From: an uncultured Lachnoclostridium sp.
GTDB taxonomy: Bacteria; Bacillota; Clostridia; Lachnospirales; Lachnospiraceae
Direction of reading: 5' to 3'
Assembly (NCBI GenBank): GCA_902464595.1
Contig: CABQJX010000053.1
Coordinates: 1-17,723 of the forward strand
DNA: 17,723 nt
Shown: positions 13,760 through 17,723 of the stretch, in pieces
How positions within the stretch are numbered: the first letter of the stretch is position 1
How the letters are laid out: every line of letters starts with the position of its first letter
Program-made: the position numbers and the translations under genes
Notes under the pieces: model-generated
Databases searched by the model: none
What the model saw: the letters and a program-made list of their open reading frames with translations, nothing else
What the model was told of the DNA's origin: nothing

Positions 13760-15637
13760 TTACAGTACATCTATAAGCTCTCGAGCCTTACCCTCAACTT
13801 CTTCCTCTAAATCTTCCCAATCACGTTTTGTTGCTTTCAGCACATCCATTTTTTTGCCAGAAGGCATTTTTAAACCTCCTGAGAGGGGCTCTATGAAAAG
13901 GGAAAGCACCAGATCTGTGTCAAAATTATCATAAGGCCCTTGGAACGCTATGGTATCAATCTCCAGGCTCAGAGATTTTCCTTTCTTATGATCCAGAACG
14001 ACTCCGCTAAGCTCTGCCGAAGTACTTGTACCGCCGAATGCAAGCGCTCCTTCCACGCTGAAATCGCCTTCTTTTTTATCATGCTCTGCATTGAAAGAAA
14101 ACGTGTTCCGAGAGGATCCTTCCCTAAATTCCAGCTCCATCTGGGAATCCCACATGGAACGATCCTCCTTTTCCTTCTTTGTCACTTCTAACTCTGTCCG
14201 CCTTCCTCCTTCGTCCAGAGTAATAACTCCATTCATATCGCGGGTCGGAACTGCGCCCCCTTCAAAATCAAATTCTGCTGAGATTTCACAGGAACCGTAT
14301 GCCTGAATCTCTGCTGCGGCTTCCAGATGGGCGGCATTTCCTTTCTTATCCACATAAAGGATCAACTCCAGATCTTCTACATAATCATCCAGAAAATCCT
14401 CAATCTCATTACTGCCTGATTTTATGGCGTCCAACATGGAATCTACCTGCTGTTTTGCATATCTGCGGGCTGTATCATGGGGGCTGAAATTTGCCGCCTC
14501 ATATGTAAGGGTTAAAATATCTGTGAGCATTTCCAACTCATTTTCCTTGATCGTTTTATCGGACGTGAAGTATTTTCCAGCACTTTTAATGAAATCAGCC
14601 AGGGCTTCGTTTGGTATAACCACTTCATATCCCTTACATTTCTGCTTTTTCCCATTTACTATAAATTTCTTCGATCCCACGCTCTTTACTTCCATTGCAT
14701 CCTTTAAGATTTCTGTGGCTTTTGTTGTTTCCTTGTACCGTTCATACATATCTTCAAAATTAAAATATTCTTTTTTTCCGGTCAGAGCCTCATTCATTCT
14801 CCCCAAAATCCGGCCGACATCATCTGTTGCTTCCTCATCCACCCAAAGCATACTGCCAAGCTCAGAATTTTTAAGTTTCTCGCCAAAGTTATCGCGGTAA
14901 TTCATCACAAGGACTGAATCTGTAAACTCTGGTGCTGCCACTGCAATTTCTTTATCGTCCATATATAGGCTGGCAGTTCCCCAATCCATACCGCCAACGC
15001 CAGCTGCACCATCCCATCGCACCGCATTTTTTCCCGGATCCCTCATAAAAGCCAGGCTGGCATCAAGAGCCGTAATACTGCTCCAGCCAGGAATCTCATC
15101 CGTTGACAGAGAACCTCCCATAGCTACAGAGCCGTTTCTTGCCATCTCCTGAAGATCTTTCAGTCCAAAAGTTCTCTCCAGGTATCCCTCGTCTATGGTT
15201 TCCACAATGCCCGTCAAAGCGTCAGCCACAATATCCTTTTTATTCTTAAAAAGGCCGCTTCCTGCCACCGTTCCGATCACAGCCGCTCCAGCTACCGCCG
15301 CTGCACCTGCTGCCAAGAAAATTTTTCCCTTTCCTGCCAGGATAGCTGCCGTTCTTCCCCTGGCAGCCCCTGAGGAAATACGTTTTCCCGTTTCGGGGTC
15401 AAAAAGATCTGGTCTGCTACCTGTCAGAGGCTTTCCCGTCTCCGGGTCAAAACGGGCCTCCGATAAGTCAGGGCTTCTTAGCGGTTCTCCCGTCTCTGGG
15501 TCAAAACGATCCTCCGATAAGTCAGGGCTTCTTAGCGGCTTCCCCGTCTCTGGATCAAAACGGGCCTCTGGTGTATAGGAGCCGCTTAACGGCCTTCCCG
15601 TCTCCGGGTCAAATAAATCTTTATCTTCCGTATTCAT
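13760..15637 (-). CDS. Single-span membrane protein with five N-terminal FDPETGKPL repeats
   Basis: 625 aa. Residues 9-87 contain five copies of F-D-P-E-T-G-[KRE]-[PR]-[LI], starting at 9, 27, 45, 63 and 79 with 18-, 18-, 18- and 16-residue periods. A small Ala/Gly-rich membrane span follows (about 106-130). The large C-terminal part (about 130-625) lacks cysteine clusters and mixes helical acidic stretches (for example NEIEDFLDDYVEDLELILYV) with a beta-rich final 200 residues (strands such as MELEFREGSS, FSVEGALAFGG). No enzyme motif was recognised. The AAGGAG site is eight to nine nt before the ATG. It is first in the five-gene envelope module, and its architecture parallels the zinc-ribbon neighbours, with the repeats in place of the ribbon. 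I do not recognise a named family. Confidence 0.82.
   Translation of the reverse strand: MNTEDKDLFDPETGRPLSGSYTPEARFDPETGKPLRSPDLSEDRFDPETGEPLRSPDLSEARFDPETGKPLTGSRPDLFDPETGKRISSGAARGRTAAILAGKGKIFLAAGAAAVAGAAVIGTVAGSGLFKNKKDIVADALTGIVETIDEGYLERTFGLKDLQEMARNGSVAMGGSLSTDEIPGWSSITALDASLAFMRDPGKNAVRWDGAAGVGGMDWGTASLYMDDKEIAVAAPEFTDSVLVMNYRDNFGEKLKNSELGSMLWVDEEATDDVGRILGRMNEALTGKKEYFNFEDMYERYKETTKATEILKDAMEVKSVGSKKFIVNGKKQKCKGYEVVIPNEALADFIKSAGKYFTSDKTIKENELEMLTDILTLTYEAANFSPHDTARRYAKQQVDSMLDAIKSGSNEIEDFLDDYVEDLELILYVDKKGNAAHLEAAAEIQAYGSCEISAEFDFEGGAVPTRDMNGVITLDEGGRRTELEVTKKEKEDRSMWDSQMELEFREGSSRNTFSFNAEHDKKEGDFSVEGALAFGGTSTSAELSGVVLDHKKGKSLSLEIDTIAFQGPYDNFDTDLVLSLFIEPLSGGLKMPSGKKMDVLKATKRDWEDLEEEVEGKARELIDVL
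15377..15613 (-). repeat. In-frame 54-bp tandem repeats encoding FDPETGKPL units
   Basis: Five in-frame units within the 625-aa gene. The second and third (15452-15559) differ at only about six of 54 positions by eye, including long stretches of exact identity, whereas the outer units have diverged. That pattern fits recent duplication by slippage or unequal crossover, and copy number may vary between strains. Confidence 0.85.
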
Positions 15638-15677
15638 ATTAAGTTCTCCTTTTCGACTCTAAATCAACTATTTCCAG

Positions 15678-15796
15678 AATGGATTTTACCATGATAAAAG
15701 CCCTGACTATGGAGGCAGCCTATTTCTTCCCCATCCGATCAGGGATGAACGAGGGAAGCTCTCCATTTGTTCAGGACTTTTTACCCAAAATCCATT
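15678..15796. repeat. 119-bp imperfect inverted repeat filling an intergenic gap
   Basis: The ends are perfect 10-bp inverted repeats (AATGGATTTT/AAAATCCATT). Inside, read on the minus strand, TAAAAAGTCCTGA pairs with TCAGGGCTTTTA (one bulge, one G-U), ATGGAG with CTCCAT, TTCCC with GGGAA, and CATCC with GGATG around a six-base loop CTGATC. Nearly the whole element can fold on itself. No T-run follows on the minus strand, so it is not a normal terminator. No transposase and no clear target duplication were found. It could be a MITE-like element or a structured RNA. Confidence 0.6.
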
Positions 15797-15834
15797 TTAA
15801 TGTTTTTGAATTTATCACAAAATATTGATAGGAA

Positions 15835-16683
15835 TCACATTACAGGTGCTGTCCAGATACGTGTCACATATCCATTTTCATCGACATCATTAATAAATGT
15901 CGTATAGAATTTTCCATTTTCTTCTAAATATTCGTCAATACTTCCATATCTGGATATTCCATCCGGCATCGGATTACCTGAATATATATAAGGCATATTC
16001 ATATGCTTAAATACAACAATCGCATCTTTATTCACATAAAAACTTCCCTCATATAAAACATAAAAATCGCTCCACTGAAGATTTATCTCCGGCCCTGTAT
16101 ACTTTCCATTAGGAAGCTGTGTAATTTCCCATTTCCATTCTTCAGGAACCTCTTCCGGCGAATCATACATATTAGCTGCCTCCAGAACCTGTCCTGTAAC
16201 CTCATAATAATCTCCGCGATCAATCAGATTATCCTCTCCAATATACATCATTGCATATTCCACATCCACATTGGAATCTCCCAAAAAGTTATTCTTGCCT
16301 CCCCCTGATATATACAGTGTATCATCCAAAAAATATTTATAATACTCTGCTACTGGACGTCTGTTATCGGTTCTCTGTACCGCCTTTGTCTGCACAACGC
16401 CGTTTACATTCCAGGCTCCATTGGCATCTACTGCATACTGCCCTTCCACTATAGCATTGGCAACCATATAACCGTTGGCGTCAAAGTAATAGCACTCAGC
16501 TACACCGTCCCGATTCCCGTCCAGCCATTTCCAGCCATTTTTCAGATAGGTTCCATTATCCTCCTGCCACCAATAACCGCTTGCATTCTGTTCCCAGTGT
16601 CCGTCAGCATAAGCGTTCATACTGAAGGCCGCTGTAAAAGCCGCTGCATAAGCTGCTGCCACCCATTTTTTATTCCCTTTCAT
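15835..16683 (-). CDS. Secreted protein with cell-wall-binding repeats
   Basis: 282 aa. A signal peptide (about 1-26, AAAFSMNAYA then DG) is followed by aromatic repeats of the CW_binding/choline-binding type: HWEQNASGYWWQ (29-40), GWKWLDGNRDGVAECYYF (50-67), then GYMVANAIVEGQYAVDANGAW (split at 71-91). The form with DGNRDGVAECYYFD is typical of Lachnospiraceae wall proteins. Residues about 105-282 form an unrecognised domain rich in Tyr, Asp and Glu (YYKYFLDDTLYISGGG, then WSDFYVLYEGSFYV). The protein is probably exported by Sec and held to the wall by the repeats. The GAGAGGA site lies nine nt upstream of the ATG. It follows the other secreted gene after 30 nt, so the two are likely co-transcribed. 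Confidence 0.85.
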   Translation of the reverse strand: MKGNKKWVAAAYAAAFTAAFSMNAYADGHWEQNASGYWWQEDNGTYLKNGWKWLDGNRDGVAECYYFDANGYMVANAIVEGQYAVDANGAWNVNGVVQTKAVQRTDNRRPVAEYYKYFLDDTLYISGGGKNNFLGDSNVDVEYAMMYIGEDNLIDRGDYYEVTGQVLEAANMYDSPEEVPEEWKWEITQLPNGKYTGPEINLQWSDFYVLYEGSFYVNKDAIVVFKHMNMPYIYSGNPMPDGISRYGSIDEYLEENGKFYTTFINDVDENGYVTRIWTAPVM

Positions 16684-16713
16684 ATGTTTTTTCCTCTCTC
16701 AAATACTCCTATC

Positions 16714-17556
16714 TTATCTGTACGATACCGGGCTGCTGTTTTCAACGCCCTGGCATCTGCCTCCAGGAACACAATTAACCCAGTCAAAAGAAAGCTCCAT
16801 AATCTCACAGTCTGTAAAATCCCGCTCTCCCCAAAGCCAGAAATCACGGATCTGCGCCTCCTGCTCCATACCAATCTGATTTTGTTCCGAATAGATCTCC
16901 TGGAACCTCAAATTTCCATCTATGGTAAGAAGTGCTGTCACCTCCTGGCTCCAATCATCCATGCAGAACAATCCTTTTTTTCCTTCATACCAGCGAAAAT
17001 ATGCCCGCGGCTGGGTATTTGCCTTAATTATCTGCCCAGTATAGCTATCCGCCTTGCGAACTGCTCCTCCCTGGATGGTATATAAACTTAATTCCAGATT
17101 CTGACTGATCTCATACCCTCCAAAATCCATGGTCAGAAGATCCAGGATCCCATCGCCATTAAAATCATCCTCCCGATACCAAGTCAGCATACTCGTATTG
17201 TCATACTGTGAAGCATAACGGTACAAACGGAATTTTTCATAGGCTTCCCTTGCATTTGCAGGAGTTGCCACATACCAGGAGCCATCCTCCCCCAACAGAT
17301 AACCGTCTGGTGTCATTTGCTCCTGAGCCATATACCCATAGCTGCCTACATAGTAATTACCGATCCATGTATTTTCTGCATAGCTGCCATCGTCATTTCG
17401 GTATCTCCAGCTGTAATCCTTTCCTTCCTCACGAAACCAGGAGGCAATATCCTCATCATAATCCCTCACCCATTCTCCGGCAAAAGTTGGAAAGGAAATT
17501 GAAACTGCAAGCACAGAGGCCAATCCTATAGCACCTAAAATTGTTTTTCTTTTCAT
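16714..17556 (-). CDS. Secreted protein with wall-binding-like repeat and Asp-rich loop
   Basis: 280 aa. A signal peptide (about 1-26, ending FPTFA before GEW) precedes aromatic segments resembling a wall-binding repeat: GSYAENTWIGNYYVGSYGYM (57-76) and TPDGYLLGEDGSWYV (82-96). Residues 130-141 (DDFNGDGILDLL) are a D-x-N-x-D-G calcium-loop/FG-GAP-like motif, after which the chain continues as an unrecognised beta-rich domain with aromatic strands (RAYFRWYEGKKGLF). There is no catalytic signature. AAGGAG lies six nt before the ATG. It is the first gene after the promoter at 17671-17702, with an operator-like palindrome in its leader. Its similar layout to the next gene suggests a pair of secreted wall-associated proteins. 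Confidence 0.83.
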   Translation of the reverse strand: MKRKTILGAIGLASVLAVSISFPTFAGEWVRDYDEDIASWFREEGKDYSWRYRNDDGSYAENTWIGNYYVGSYGYMAQEQMTPDGYLLGEDGSWYVATPANAREAYEKFRLYRYASQYDNTSMLTWYREDDFNGDGILDLLTMDFGGYEISQNLELSLYTIQGGAVRKADSYTGQIIKANTQPRAYFRWYEGKKGLFCMDDWSQEVTALLTIDGNLRFQEIYSEQNQIGMEQEAQIRDFWLWGERDFTDCEIMELSFDWVNCVPGGRCQGVENSSPVSYR

Positions 17557-17613
17557 ACCCTTCTCCTTTATATTTCCAAATGATAAATAAAACCAAGCCT
17601 TTCATTCATCGAT

Positions 17614-17633
17614 CACATAATTTGAATTATGTG
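17614..17633. promoter_or_regulatory. Perfect 20-bp palindrome, operator-like
   Basis: CACATAATT-TG-AATTATGTG is a nine-base perfect inverted repeat with a two-base centre. It lies about 40 bp downstream of the -10 box at 17671-17676 and about 60 bp before the ATG at 17556. The tiny centre and AT-rich arms fit a dimeric repressor site better than an RNA hairpin. No regulator gene is in the window. Confidence 0.55.
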
Positions 17634-17670
17634 GTTTTCTATGAACATTCTAAAATCTTTTGCTTCTTAA

Positions 17671-17702
17671 ATTATATAAAAATTTTTAGGAAATAGCAAT
17701 CT
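17671..17702 (-). promoter_or_regulatory. Housekeeping-type promoter for the secreted/envelope genes
   Basis: Minus-strand -35 TTGCTA (17699-17694) and -10 TATAAT (17676-17671) are spaced by 17 bases, preceded by AT-rich sequence. The block, including the spacer, matches 9073-9104 at 28 of 32 positions. The predicted leader to the ATG at 17556 is about 110 nt. Confidence 0.72.
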
Positions 17703-17723
17703 GAATTTAAAATTCTATATATG

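Noticed and set aside
14424..14900. 158-aa plus-strand ORF
   Set aside because: Antisense to the 625-aa membrane protein gene; low-complexity Ser/Phe composition typical of shadow frames.
15798..15834. Weak promoter-like boxes (TTTTGT, 17 bp, TAAAAT) before the inverted repeat
   Set aside because: The -35 match is poor in AT-rich sequence, and a start here would run straight into the long hairpin; not supported well enough to annotate.
16597..17085. 162-aa plus-strand ORF across two secreted-protein genes
   Set aside because: It spans the intergenic gap and both opposing genes, whose signal peptides and ribosome binding sites are convincing.

Overview
The window reads as chromosome from a low-to-mid GC Firmicute, most likely a Lachnospiraceae/Clostridium XIVa gut anaerobe. 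This is inferred from the Gram-positive-style GGAGG ribosome binding sites, zinc-ribbon membrane proteins, secreted proteins with aromatic cell-wall-binding repeats, and an envelope-polysaccharide cluster with LicD and FrhB-type genes. No rRNA, tRNA, CRISPR array or transposase was seen. Every convincing gene lies on the minus strand, so biological order runs from right to left.

Right part (17723 to 9184): a promoter (17671-17702) and a leader with a 20-bp perfect palindrome precede seven genes. Two encode secreted proteins with signal peptides and cell-wall-binding-like repeats. After a 197-bp gap holding a 119-bp imperfect inverted repeat come five genes that look like one envelope module: a 625-aa single-span membrane protein with five N-terminal FDPETGKPL repeats; a 660-aa zinc ribbon-TM-beta-propeller-like protein; a 142-aa coiled-coil/zinc-ribbon protein; a zinc ribbon-TM-discoidin-like protein; and a membrane-anchored M15 peptidoglycan peptidase. 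I do not recognise this combination as a named system. Its layout (cytoplasmic zinc knuckles or look-alikes, one span, an extracellular binding domain, a wall hydrolase) suggests a cell-wall sensing or remodelling complex.

Left part (9183 to 1): a second promoter, 28/32 identical to the first including its spacer, precedes a structured leader with an intrinsic-terminator-like hairpin. It drives a surface-glycan operon: Wzx-like flippase, DRE-TIM aldolase/lyase, LicD transferase, GT2 glycosyltransferase, a GT52-like glycosyltransferase whose 3' end has been lost, a second GT2 with a C-terminal Rossmann-like domain, and a large ferredoxin-FrhB protein fused to a HAD domain that runs off the left edge. 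Most genes are translationally coupled by short overlaps. Between the GT52-like gene and the second GT2 lies the out-of-frame 3' end of a KdsB-type CMP-sugar synthetase, which looks like a deletion scar. No polymerase gene is seen in the window.

The shared promoter suggests that the envelope module and the glycan operon are expressed together, with additional control of the glycan operon in its leader.
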